Shown here in pieces: positions 6,773-16,198 of a stretch of 17,525 bases of DNA. Origin of the DNA: an uncultured Bacillota bacterium (GTDB lineage Bacteria; Bacillota; Clostridia; Oscillospirales; Oscillospiraceae); assembly GCA_947383275.1 (NCBI GenBank), contig CANDCW010000056.1:1-17525 (forward strand). The letters are read 5' to 3'. The translations under genes and the position numbers were made by a program. Below the pieces are notes generated by a model. That model had not been told where the DNA came from, did not search any database, and saw only the letters and a list, made by a program, of their open reading frames with translations. The stretch's first letter is position 1. Each line of letters starts with the position of its first letter.

Positions 6773-8244
6773 CGCCGTTCCTCCCTCCCATCCTGCCCGG
6801 GAACATACCGGGAAAAACCCACCGTAAACAGGGTGCCCTCCGGGTTCCGGGGCCGGGCCGTGACCCAGCCGCCGTGGCGGCGCACCGTATCCCGGACAAT
6901 AGACAATCCCAATCCGGTCCCCCCCGCAGCCCGGGACCGGGCCTTGTCCACCCGGTAGAAGCGGTTGAACACCTTGGGCAGATCCTCCTCCGGGATGCCC
7001 ACGCCGGTGTCGCCCACCTCCAGCAGCACCTGATCCCCATCCCGATATACTGAGACGAAAACCTTTCCGCCCTGGAAGTTATATTTGATGGCGTTCTCTA
7101 CCAGATTGAAGCAAATCTGGGACAAATCGTCCTCAGTGCACATCACAGTGCAGCCCGGCTTCAGGCTGGGCTCCATGCTTACCCCGGCGGCGTCGGCCAC
7201 CGGCTGGAGACGGGCGATGGTCCGCTCCGTCACCCGGGCCACATCCACTGCCTTCTCCTCCCCCACCGGCAGGCTGTCCAGCCGGGTAAGGGCCAGCAGG
7301 TGTTCGGTAATACGGGCAAGCCGTTCGGCTTCGGAACCGATATCGCCTACAAAATCCCGCACCATGGCGGGGTCCATTTCGTCGGTCTGGAGAATGGAGT
7401 CGGCCAACAGGCAGATGGAGGCCAAGGGGGTTTTCAGCTCATGGCTGGCGTCGGAAACAAAACGCCGCCGGACCTCCTCGGTGGTCTGGAGGCGGTCGGT
7501 AAGCTGGTTAAACTCCCCGGCCAGCTGAGCCAGCTCGTCCCGGCCTACGGGCTGAAGCCGGTGCCCGTACTCCCCCTCCCCCACGATGCGGATGGCCCGC
7601 AACAGGGCCGCAATACGGCTGGTGAGCATCTTAGAGAAAAAGGTTGACATAATTAACGTCACCAGGGCAATGACCAGCGAGATGGTGCGCAGATTCTGCT
7701 GAAGGCTGTACAGCAGCTCCCCCTGGACCTCGTCCACCTCCAGGATGTAGATGGCGCCAATCACCATCCCCCGATAAACGATGGGCATGGCCGCGGTAGA
7801 AATAAACGCCCGGTTCGTATAGCGGGAGTAGGTCACGTCATTTCCCCGCAGGGCGGCCACCACCTCCTGATATAGGGCGTAGCGGTACTCAGGCGGAGAC
7901 TGCTCCTCTTCCGCCGGCTCCTCCTGGGGCTGTTCGGTGCTGTCATAGAGAATCAGCCCCGCCGGATCGGTGACCAAAATACGCTTTAGCCCCATGCTGT
8001 CCAGCATGTTCATCACCCTGGCCACCTGATCGGCGGACAGGGATTCCAGTTCCATCAGCGCCGAGGCCATTACCGCCGCCTGGCTCTTTAGCGAGTCCCG
8101 CTTGGAGGCGAACAGCAGATCCTGGGAGGCCACCACCGGGTAGGTATTCAGCAGCACCAGTACCACAGCAAAAATTACCAAGTAGCTCAGGGCGTATTTG
8201 ACCTGGAGGGAGGAGAAAAAGGGGACCTTGTTTTTGTTGTTCAT
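6769..8244 (-). CDS. Sensor histidine kinase (HAMP, HisKA, HATPase)
   Basis: A 491-aa membrane sensor kinase. TM1 spans about residues 17-35. An extracytoplasmic sensing domain (about 36-185) includes an acidic Glu/Pro-rich loop near 103-118. TM2 spans about 186-206, and HAMP about 207-255. The HisKA domain carries phospho-acceptor H268 in SHELKTPL. The ATPase domain shows an N box (NLVENAIKYN, N384), G1 (GDTGVGIP), an F box (FNRFYRVD) and G2 (GGTGLGLSIV). It resembles PhoR/WalK-like kinases paired with OmpR-type regulators. ATG 8244 overlaps the regulator's TGA by 4 bases, which fixes the start; an in-frame extension to 8274 would overlap the regulator by more and is unlikely. The signal is unknown; linkage to a GerMN lipoprotein and a ComEA-like protein suggests an envelope cue. 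Confidence 0.93.
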   Translation of the reverse strand: MNNKNKVPFFSSLQVKYALSYLVIFAVVLVLLNTYPVVASQDLLFASKRDSLKSQAAVMASALMELESLSADQVARVMNMLDSMGLKRILVTDPAGLILYDSTEQPQEEPAEEEQSPPEYRYALYQEVVAALRGNDVTYSRYTNRAFISTAAMPIVYRGMVIGAIYILEVDEVQGELLYSLQQNLRTISLVIALVTLIMSTFFSKMLTSRIAALLRAIRIVGEGEYGHRLQPVGRDELAQLAGEFNQLTDRLQTTEEVRRRFVSDASHELKTPLASICLLADSILQTDEMDPAMVRDFVGDIGSEAERLARITEHLLALTRLDSLPVGEEKAVDVARVTERTIARLQPVADAAGVSMEPSLKPGCTVMCTEDDLSQICFNLVENAIKYNFQGGKVFVSVYRDGDQVLLEVGDTGVGIPEEDLPKVFNRFYRVDKARSRAAGGTGLGLSIVRDTVRRHGGWVTARPRNPEGTLFTVGFSRYVPGQDGREERR

Positions 8245-8927
8245 AGCTTCGCCAAATAGTACCCCACACCCCATTTGGTGCGGATAAACTCGGGATTGGC
8301 GGGATCCAACTCCAGCTTCTCCCGCAGCCGCCGCACATGGACGTCCACCGTGCGGTAATCCCCAATATACTCATAGCCCCAGACCACATTGAGCAGGTTC
8401 TCCCGGCTGTACACCCGGCCCGGATTGCGCAGCAACAGCTCCATCAGGTCGAACTCCTTAGCTGTCAGCTCCACGGGAATTCCGTCCCGCCAGGCGGCCC
8501 GCCCGCCGGGGTCCAGGCGGATATGGCCCGCCTCCAGAACGCTGCCATTGCGCTTTTGCTCCGCCGAGCCGGAGCGCCGCAACAGGGCCCGTACCCTGGC
8601 TTTCAACTCAAGCAGATTAAACGGCTTGATAATGTAGTCATCGGCCCCGCACTCAAAGCCCATGATCTTGTCGGTGTCCTCCCCCTTGGCCGTTAACATA
8701 ATCACAGGAACGTTGGAAAACTCCCGGATACGCATGCACGCCTGGAGGCCGTCGATCTTGGGCATCATCACATCCAGCAGAATCAGGTCGAAGCTGCCCT
8801 CCCGGGCCAGCTCCACCGCCTGTTCCCCGTCACAGCCCACCTCCACCTGGTAGCCCTCGTGCTCCAAATTGAACTTGATTCCCTTGACCAGCACCTGCTC
8901 ATCGTCTACAACTAATATCTTCGCCAT
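8241..8927 (-). CDS. OmpR/PhoB-family response regulator
   Basis: A 228-aa two-component regulator. The receiver domain (about residues 1-118) has the acidic pocket D8/D9, phospho-acceptor D52 in LLDVMMP, T79 and K101 (IIKPF). The C-terminal winged helix (about 130-226) has the family pattern LTAKEFDLMELLLRNPGRV, a recognition helix around YRTVDVHVRRLREKL, and a GVGYYL wing. It should bind direct repeats in target promoters after phosphorylation by the overlapping downstream kinase. The start at ATG 8927 has GAGGTG just upstream, which itself overlaps the end of the comEA-like gene (9-base gap), so the regulator is read from the comEA-like promoter. Confidence 0.93.
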   Translation of the reverse strand: MAKILVVDDEQVLVKGIKFNLEHEGYQVEVGCDGEQAVELAREGSFDLILLDVMMPKIDGLQACMRIREFSNVPVIMLTAKGEDTDKIMGFECGADDYIIKPFNLLELKARVRALLRRSGSAEQKRNGSVLEAGHIRLDPGGRAAWRDGIPVELTAKEFDLMELLLRNPGRVYSRENLLNVVWGYEYIGDYRTVDVHVRRLREKLELDPANPEFIRTKWGVGYYLAKL

Positions 8928-8936
8928 GTCGGCACC

Positions 8937-9338
8937 TCACTCACTTCCTACGGACGCGTACTCCCTCAGCCCCTCCAAAATGCCCGGACCAATTCCCGAG
9001 ACCTCCATCAGTTCGTCCACCGTCTGGAAGGGCCCGTGCTTCTCCCGATACGCGATGATATCCCGCGCCCGGGTCTCCCCTATGCCGGGCAGCCGCTGGA
9101 GGTCGTAAATATCCGCCGTGTTTACATCAATGGTCTCGCCAGGGAGGAGGCTGTCCGGACGGGCGGCTTCCCCTTCCGCCTCCGGGGAACCGCTTTCCTC
9201 CGCCGCCGGCTGCCGGACGGTGTTCACCTGGTAGGGCTCCGAATAGCTGGCCCGGGACAAAAACCAGCCGCTGCAAAACAGGACGAAGCCGCCAAACAGT
9301 GCCAGCACCACCAGGGTAAATTTGGATTTTCCCTCCAT
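8937..9338 (-). CDS. comEA: ComEA-like membrane-anchored helix-hairpin-helix DNA-binding protein
   Basis: A 133-aa protein: one N-terminal membrane anchor (about residues 8-27), an acidic low-complexity linker (about 43-65), and a double helix-hairpin-helix domain with IDVNTADIYDLQRLPGIG (70-87) and VSGIGPG (113-119). This matches the ComEA C-terminal domain that holds incoming DNA at the cell surface during transformation. It lacks the SLBB-like middle domain of longer ComEA proteins, and no comEC or comEB lies beside it. It is the first gene of a probable operon with a two-component system and a GerMN lipoprotein, an arrangement that suggests a role beyond classical competence. A GGAGG ribosome site lies about 5 bases before the ATG. 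Confidence 0.8.
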   Translation of the reverse strand: MEGKSKFTLVVLALFGGFVLFCSGWFLSRASYSEPYQVNTVRQPAAEESGSPEAEGEAARPDSLLPGETIDVNTADIYDLQRLPGIGETRARDIIAYREKHGPFQTVDELMEVSGIGPGILEGLREYASVGSE

Positions 9339-9374
9339 CGTCTCCTCCCCCTCTTGCGGTTCCGCTTACATTTT

Positions 9375-9403
9375 GCTATAATAGAACACATGGCTTCATA
9401 CAA
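9375..9403 (-). promoter_or_regulatory. Probable promoter of the comEA-regulator-kinase-GerMN operon
   Basis: On the minus strand, TTGTAT (9398-9403) and TATAGC (9375-9380) are separated by 17 bases. An overlapping TATTAT is an alternative -10. Transcription would start about 30 bases before the comEA-like ATG. Confidence 0.45.
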
Positions 9404-9503
9404 AAATTTAAGAAGTTCTTAATTGCCTTTTGGAGCCGCCTGCGATACACTGAACCAAAACTGCTGATTAATTTTATTATAACATACATACGGAGATTTT
9501 TCT

Positions 9504-10868
9504 ATGAAAAAATATCGTGTCCTTCCTCTGCTACTTTTGTTCACCCTGTCCCTGGCCCCCGCCGCCGCCGTCACTACAGTGCCGAATCAGGAGGACTTGA
9601 ACCTGTTTTGCACCCACGCCGTCCTGCTGGACGCCAACCACGGCGAAATTTTGTACGATATGAAAGCCAACGAGAAGGCATTTCCCGCCAGCACCACTAA
9701 GCTCATGACCGCTCTGCTGGTGCTGGAGGCCGTTGAATACGGCCAACTCACCCTGGACACCCCCATCGCCGCCGGAGAAACTCGGATGCAGGATGTTACA
9801 TACTCCTACGTCAACGCCGAGCTCAAGCTGGGCGAGGTGCTCACTGTGGAGGAACTGCTGTACCTGGTCCTCCTGCCCTCCTACGCCGACGCCTGCAACG
9901 TCCTGGCCGTGGCTGTGGACGGTTCGATTGAGGCGTTTGTGGACCACATGAACCGCAAAGCCACTGAGCTGGGGTGCCAAAACACCCACTTCACTAATCC
10001 GGTGGGCATACACAACGAAAATCACTACTCTACCGCCTACGACCTTGCCCTTATTATGAAAGCCTGTCTGGAGTACGACACCTATCTAGAAATTTCCAAG
10101 GTCCCAAAATATACCCTCCACGCCACCGAACTGTCCGGGCCCCGAGAGTTTTATAATTCCAATGCCCTGGTGTCCACTTGGCGGTACAGCGGGTACATCT
10201 ACGACAAGTGCATCGCCGGCAAGACGGGGAACACCGACGAGGCCGGCCGCTGTCTGGTGGCCGCCGCCGAGGATGGGGACGAGGTGCTTATCTCCGTCAT
10301 CATCGGCTCCGGGCCTATGGAGGTCCCAGGCGATACCGAACTGCGCCAGGGCCAGTTCCGGGAGAGCAAACGGCTGCTGGAGTATGGCTTCAACAACTTC
10401 CACCGGGTAACCATCACCAAGGACAGCGAGCCGGTGGGCAAGGTAAAGGTCACCATGTCCCGCCAGGCTGACGAGGTCAACGTCAAGGCCCAGGGCTCCA
10501 TCACCCGCACCCTGCCCAAATCTATGGACGTGGACGATATCGAGGCCGAAGTCCATCTCTTCGCGGAAGAGGTGGAGGCCCCGGTGGAAGCGGGCCAGGT
10601 CATGGGCGTTATGACGCTGACCTATGGGGACGAGACCTACGGCAAGCTGGACCTGGTGGCAATCACCTCAGTGGAGCGGTCTGAGCTGCTGTACAAAAAA
10701 CAGCAGTTCTTCGAGTTTTTTCAAAACGAGGGCGTGCGGATCATCCTGGCCGTTGTGATGTTTCTGGCCGCCATCGTCATTCTCAAGCTGACGGTTTTCC
10801 GCCGGAAAAAGCACCCCAAGGCCGGGGCCGCCGCCCGGCGGGGGAATTATAAGGGGACAAGGATGTAA
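9504..10868 (+). CDS. D-alanyl-D-alanine carboxypeptidase, DacF/PBP5 type, with altered SxN motif
   Basis: A 454-aa S11-family penicillin-binding protein expected to trim the terminal D-Ala from peptidoglycan stem peptides outside the membrane. A signal peptide spans about residues 1-22. Catalytic SxxK is S63-T-T-K66 and KTG is K240-T-G242. A PBP5_C-type beta domain covers about 290-395. A C-terminal membrane segment (about 410-432) followed by a basic tail anchors it, instead of the amphipathic helix of classical PBP5. The expected SxN motif reads S126-Y-A128 in LLPSYADACN, so the conserved asparagine is alanine; activity may be altered. ATG 9504 has CGGAG 8 bases upstream, and a TATTATAAC box near 9475-9483 may be the -10. 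The gene is divergent from the comEA operon and ends at a strong terminator. DacF-like proteins often serve sporulation, but that is not shown here. Confidence 0.9.
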   Translation: MKKYRVLPLLLLFTLSLAPAAAVTTVPNQEDLNLFCTHAVLLDANHGEILYDMKANEKAFPASTTKLMTALLVLEAVEYGQLTLDTPIAAGETRMQDVTYSYVNAELKLGEVLTVEELLYLVLLPSYADACNVLAVAVDGSIEAFVDHMNRKATELGCQNTHFTNPVGIHNENHYSTAYDLALIMKACLEYDTYLEISKVPKYTLHATELSGPREFYNSNALVSTWRYSGYIYDKCIAGKTGNTDEAGRCLVAAAEDGDEVLISVIIGSGPMEVPGDTELRQGQFRESKRLLEYGFNNFHRVTITKDSEPVGKVKVTMSRQADEVNVKAQGSITRTLPKSMDVDDIEAEVHLFAEEVEAPVEAGQVMGVMTLTYGDETYGKLDLVAITSVERSELLYKKQQFFEFFQNEGVRIILAVVMFLAAIVILKLTVFRRKKHPKAGAAARRGNYKGTRM

Positions 10869-10872
10869 AACG

Positions 10873-10901
10873 CAGCGGCTCCGTCAGATACGGAGCCGCT
10901 G
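10873..10901. terminator. Bidirectional terminator between the carboxypeptidase and XRE genes
   Basis: CAGCGGCTCCGT (10873-10884) pairs perfectly with ACGGAGCCGCTG (10890-10901) around the loop CAGAT. A T-rich tail follows on both strands (TTATTT to the right; GTTTTA on the minus strand). The XRE stop codon is directly adjacent, so one hairpin serves both convergent genes. Confidence 0.8.
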
Positions 10902-11114
10902 TTATTTAATAGGCGCTTTCCGTTCGGTCAGCCCTACCAGATAGTCCACACTGGTATGATAAAACTGGGCCAGCTTTACCGCAGCTAATAGAGGTAAATC
11001 ACGCTCTCCCCGCTCATATTTGGAATAAAGGGACTGGTCGCACATAAGGTATTCCGCCACTTCTCGTTGAGTCAGGTCCGCATCCTCACGCAAATCCCTG
11101 ATTCGCAGTCTCAT
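10902..11114 (-). CDS. XRE-family helix-turn-helix repressor
   Basis: A 70-aa Cro/CI-type DNA-binding protein consisting almost only of an HTH_3 domain: LTQREVAEYL (helix 2), DQSLYSKYERGERDLP (recognition helix and turn), LAAVKLAQFYHTSVDYLVGL (helices 4-5). I prefer ATG 11114; a GTG at 11123 would add three residues. Next to it, and divergent, is a gene for a 53-aa unknown protein. The region between holds two near-identical palindromes, one overlapping the probable -10 region for this gene (TATATT/TATTAT just left of 11141) and one inside the other gene's promoter. The protein very probably represses both itself and its neighbour. The pairing resembles phage-derived or toxin-antitoxin-like switches, but nothing else here proves that. 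Confidence 0.85.
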   Translation of the reverse strand: MRLRIRDLREDADLTQREVAEYLMCDQSLYSKYERGERDLPLLAAVKLAQFYHTSVDYLVGLTERKAPIK

Positions 11115-11140
11115 TTTTATCACCGATGATAATATACCTC

Positions 11141-11155
11141 AGGACGATTTGTCCT
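11141..11155. promoter_or_regulatory. Operator 1 of the XRE/small-gene pair
   Basis: AGGACGATTTGTCCT: arms AGGAC and GTCCT around 5 bases. It ends just before the -35 box of the plus-strand promoter and sits next to the probable -10 of the divergent XRE gene, so binding here should affect both. It is a near-exact repeat of operator 2 (13 of 14 bases in GGAC-N-ATTTGTCCTA). Confidence 0.7.
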
Positions 11156-11156
11156 A

Positions 11157-11185
11157 TTGACTTTTTGGACTATTTGTCCTAAACT
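11157..11185 (+). promoter_or_regulatory. Promoter of the 53-aa gene
   Basis: TTGACT (11157-11162) and TAAACT (11180-11185) are separated by 17 bases. Operator 2 fills the end of the spacer exactly up to the -10 box, so repressor binding would exclude RNA polymerase. Transcription would begin near 11192. Confidence 0.7.
11167..11179. promoter_or_regulatory. Operator 2, inside the promoter spacer
   Basis: GGACTATTTGTCC: arms GGAC and GTCC around 5 bases, centred 25 bp from operator 1 and in the same orientation. It lies wholly between the -35 and -10 boxes of the plus-strand promoter. Confidence 0.7.
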
Positions 11186-11228
11186 GTCTGTGGTACTTAA
11201 TCATAATCAATTGAAAGTGGTGACCATC

Positions 11229-11390
11229 ATGGAACTGAATTACTTCAAAGACAAGCTGTTTGATTTGCTGAATGAAACCAACGAACTGGACATTGCCGGC
11301 CTGAATGTCGAGGACAGGACAAACCGGCTCACAGTCACAATGGCGGACGGCAGCAAATTTAAAATCCTGTGTCAAACGGCAACGCTGTAA
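11229..11390 (+). CDS. 53-aa protein of unknown function, partner of the XRE gene
   Basis: A short acidic, probably soluble protein. The N-terminal MELNYFKDKLFDLLNET looks helical and amphipathic; the rest (ELDIAGLN, NRLTVTMADG, SKFKILC) looks like two or three beta strands with tight turns. I do not recognise the family. The ATG at 11229 is preferred because it begins where the promoter and leader allow and has a GTGGTG ribosome-like site about 6 bases upstream; the frame is open further left but that part overlaps the operators. A near-copy lies at 4263-4481 on the other strand without its start. Conservation of the core in two places, and dedicated repression by an adjacent XRE protein, argue that it is a real gene. 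It could be an antitoxin-like, phage-derived or signalling peptide; no choice can be made. Confidence 0.7.
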   Translation: MELNYFKDKLFDLLNETNELDIAGLNVEDRTNRLTVTMADGSKFKILCQTATL

Positions 11391-11395
11391 AAAGG

Positions 11396-11427
11396 CCCCC
11401 TCCCCGCCCTGCCGGCGGGAGAGGGGG
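11396..11427. terminator. Terminator between the 53-aa gene and secA
   Basis: CCCCCTCCCCGCC (11396-11408) pairs with GGCGGG-A-GAGGGGG (11414-11427) over 13 pairs with one bulged A and the loop CTGCC. T-rich sequence follows to the right. It lies between convergent genes and may stop both; on the minus strand a short TTTTTAC follows. Confidence 0.7.
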
Positions 11428-11436
11428 TTCCCTTAC

Positions 11437-14193
<2,757 letters not shown>

Positions 14194-14231
14194 GTTGTGA
14201 AACACCTCTCGGTTGTAATTTGGGATTGTGG

Positions 14232-14253
14232 GGCCCGCCGCCCTCGGCGGGCC
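14232..14253 (-). other. GC-rich hairpin in the secA leader
   Basis: GGCCCGCCG (14232-14240) and CGGCGGGCC (14245-14253) pair perfectly over 9 bases with a 4-base loop. It lies about 40 bases before the secA ATG, within the expected transcript, and lacks a T-run. It could be a leader attenuator, an RNA-stabilising structure or a protein-binding site. Confidence 0.6.
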
Positions 14254-14271
14254 ATTTCCCTTCCGGTACCA

Positions 14272-14309
14272 ATATTCCTGAATATGACTCGCCCAGGGGG
14301 ACGGGTCCC
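14272..14309. promoter_or_regulatory. Two short palindromes in the secA leader
   Basis: ATATTC-CT-GAATAT (14272-14285) and GGGAC-GG-GTCCC (14298-14309) are perfect 14-base and 12-base dyads separated by 12 bases, downstream of the secA -10 box. They could be operators or small RNA hairpins. Chance is possible for each alone. Confidence 0.35.
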
Positions 14310-14331
14310 ACGCATAACCATAATCTTAATC

Positions 14332-14337
14332 AGTATA
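14332..14337 (-). promoter_or_regulatory. Extended -10 promoter of secA
   Basis: On the minus strand the sequence reads TGG-TATACT, an extended -10 box, with only a weak T-rich -35 region upstream. This predicts a start near 14325 and a leader of about 130 bases. Confidence 0.55.
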
Positions 14338-14453
14338 CCACACTCTCCTCCGCAAAAAAAGAGCAAATTGTAAACTTTCTTTGAGAAATACTCCGCCGTC
14401 TTGGGTTAAATAGCCGAAAATTCCGCAGGCGGCGTATTATTGTCCGCCCGACA

Positions 14454-14483
14454 TTGACAAACCGCGCCGTTTTGTGGTATGGT
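14454..14483 (+). promoter_or_regulatory. Promoter of the glycine riboswitch/symporter operon
   Basis: A perfect -35 box TTGACA (14454-14459), an 18-base spacer and TATGGT (14478-14483) preceded by an extended -10 TGG. Transcription would begin near 14490, about 25 bases before the first aptamer. It is divergent from secA. Confidence 0.7.
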
Positions 14484-14513
14484 ATTACAGTAATTGAATA
14501 GAGACAGACGAAG

Positions 14514-14679
14514 CGCGCAGGAAAACGGCCGTCCGGCCTGCCGAAGGAGTAACACTCTCAGGCGTTCCGCTTTGGAATAGGGACTGCGCGTGGATGTGAC
14601 TCTGGAGAAGCTCGTAAACCGGGTGCCGAAGGTGCAACGCAGCCCAATCGCTGCGAATCTCTCAGGCAAAAGGACAGAG
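14514..14679 (+). promoter_or_regulatory. Tandem (two-aptamer) glycine riboswitch
   Basis: Two aptamers are visible. Aptamer 1 is closed by a 7-bp stem, CGCGCAG (14514-14520) with CTGCGCG (14584-14590), and holds GCCGAAGGAG (14540-14549) and CTCTCAGGC (14555-14563). Aptamer 2 is closed by CTCTG (14600-14604) with CAGAG (14675-14679). It holds GCCGAAGGTGCAA (14625-14637), a hairpin CGCAGC/GCTGCG (14638-14655), and the hallmark CTCTCAGGCAAAAGGACAG (14659-14677). These match the conserved cores of glycine riboswitches. The element precedes a terminator and two AGCS symporter genes, so glycine should control the read-through into them. Confidence 0.95.
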
Positions 14680-14690
14680 AAAAGTCAAAA

Positions 14691-14711
14691 CGGCGGGGCC
14701 GCGCTCCGCCG
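14691..14711 (+). other. Hairpin between the riboswitch and the terminator
   Basis: CGGCGG (14691-14696) pairs with CCGCCG (14706-14711) over 6 bases around a 9-base loop; a T-rich stretch (GCTTTTTCTTT) begins 8 bases later. It may be part of the expression platform or a first weak terminator. Confidence 0.4.
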
Positions 14712-14728
14712 GAATGTGCTTTTTCTTT

Positions 14729-14759
14729 GGGCTGCGGACCTCTCCGCGGCCCGTTTTTT
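14729..14759 (+). terminator. Riboswitch-linked intrinsic terminator
   Basis: GGGCTGCGG (14729-14737) pairs with CCGCGGCCC (14744-14752), including one T-G pair, around the loop ACCTCT; G and six T follow (14753-14759). It stands between the glycine aptamers and the first symporter gene. CTCTCC in its loop and right arm (14740-14745) is exactly complementary to GGAGAG of the ribosome site (14773-14778), so it could also mask translation. Confidence 0.8.
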
Positions 14760-14783
14760 GTCTGTCCGCAAAGGAGAGAGTTT

Positions 14784-16178
14784 ATGGAAAAGTTCCTTGA
14801 AATCGTTACGCTGGTCAACGGCAAAATCAATGACTTTGTCTGGGGGCCCATTATGCTGGTCCTGCTGGTGGGCACCGGAGTGTTCCTCACCTTTCGCACC
14901 GGCTGGATCCAGGTGCGCTGGTTCGGGTACATCATGAAGAACACTGTAGGCTCCCTGTTCCGGAAGAAAGACGCTCAGGACCACGGCAGCAACCTGTCCC
15001 CCTTCCAGGCGGTGACCACCGCTCTGGCGGGCACCGTGGGCACCGGCAACATCGCCGGCGTTACCGGGGCCATTTTCATGGGCGGGCCGGGGGCCGTGTT
15101 CTGGATGTGGGTGTCCGCTTTCTTCGGAATGTGCACCAAATACGCCGAGATCGCCCTGGCGCTGAAGTTCCGCAACACCGACGGGAACGGCGTTCACAAG
15201 GGCGGACCCATGTACTATATTGAAAACGGCCTGGGCAAGAACTGGAAGCTTCTGGCCGTCCTCTTTGCCCTCCTGGGCGGTCTAGCCTCCTTCGGCATTG
15301 GAAATATCGCCCAGTCCAGCGAGATTGCCGGGGCTATGAATGGGCTGTTCGGCCTGGACCCCCTGGTCAGCGGGATCATCCTCACCGTGCTGGTAGCCGT
15401 GGTGGTCATCGGCGGCGTGAAACGCATCGGACAGGTCACCTCCCTGCTGGTCCCCTTCATGTCGGCGTTCTACGTAGTGGCCGGCATCGTTGTCGTCCTC
15501 ATGCGGATTACCGACATTCCCGGCGTACTTGCCGCCATCTTCACCAGCGCCTTCAGCTTTGAGGCCGTGGGCGGCGGCGTGTTTGGCTACGCCATCATGG
15601 TTGCCATGAAGAACGGCTTCGCCCGGGGCGTGTTCTCCAACGAGGCCGGTTTGGGCTCCGCCCCCATCGCCCACGCCGCCTCCTCCACCCAGGAGCCCGC
15701 CGAGCAGGCCATCTGGGGCGTGTTTGAGGTCTTCTTCGACACCATCGTCATTTGCTCTATCACCGCTTTTACTGTGCTACTGTCCGGCTTTGAACTGAGC
15801 GTGGCCTCCCTGGAGACCTTCGGTACAACGGGCGCTGCCGCCGTGGCCGCTTTCAATTCCATCCTGCCCGGTACCCTGGGGGGCACCATCATCCAGGCCA
15901 GCCTGATTTTCTTCGCCCTATCCACCATTCTCAGCTGGAGCTACTATGGCGAGCGGTGCTGGGGCTATCTCTCCAGGGACAACAAGGTAGTTACTTCGGT
16001 CTACAAGGTGATTTTCGTGCTGTTCTGCATTGTGGGCGCTACCGGCTCCGGCCAGCTCATGTGGAACATCTCCGACACCCTCAACGGCGCCATGGCTATC
16101 CCCAACCTGGTGGCCCTGCTGGCCCTGTCCGGCGTCGTCGCCACAATCACAAAGGACTATTTTAGCGAAAAGAAATAA
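14784..16178 (+). CDS. Na+:glycine/alanine symporter, AGCS family (first copy)
   Basis: A 464-aa polytopic membrane protein that imports alanine or glycine with Na+. AGCS hallmarks are clear: TALAGTVGTGNIAGVTGAI in the first third, GGPGAVFWMWVSAFFGM, a GGPMYYIE segment, and FSNEAGLGSAPIAHAA in the middle, with about ten or eleven hydrophobic segments overall. ATG 14784 is chosen because AGGAG (14772-14776) lies 7 bases upstream; a longer frame from 14727 would begin inside the terminator hairpin. The upstream glycine riboswitch points to glycine as substrate or signal. The gene is followed after 20 bases by a second, clearly diverged member of the same family. Confidence 0.93.
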   Translation: MEKFLEIVTLVNGKINDFVWGPIMLVLLVGTGVFLTFRTGWIQVRWFGYIMKNTVGSLFRKKDAQDHGSNLSPFQAVTTALAGTVGTGNIAGVTGAIFMGGPGAVFWMWVSAFFGMCTKYAEIALALKFRNTDGNGVHKGGPMYYIENGLGKNWKLLAVLFALLGGLASFGIGNIAQSSEIAGAMNGLFGLDPLVSGIILTVLVAVVVIGGVKRIGQVTSLLVPFMSAFYVVAGIVVVLMRITDIPGVLAAIFTSAFSFEAVGGGVFGYAIMVAMKNGFARGVFSNEAGLGSAPIAHAASSTQEPAEQAIWGVFEVFFDTIVICSITAFTVLLSGFELSVASLETFGTTGAAAVAAFNSILPGTLGGTIIQASLIFFALSTILSWSYYGERCWGYLSRDNKVVTSVYKVIFVLFCIVGATGSGQLMWNISDTLNGAMAIPNLVALLALSGVVATITKDYFSEKK

Positions 16179-16198
16179 TACAGAAAGGAAGTATTCTT

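Noticed and set aside
14558..15197. Minus-strand frames overlapping the riboswitch and first symporter
   Set aside because: They run through conserved riboswitch structure and antisense to a clear transporter gene; no supporting ribosome sites.
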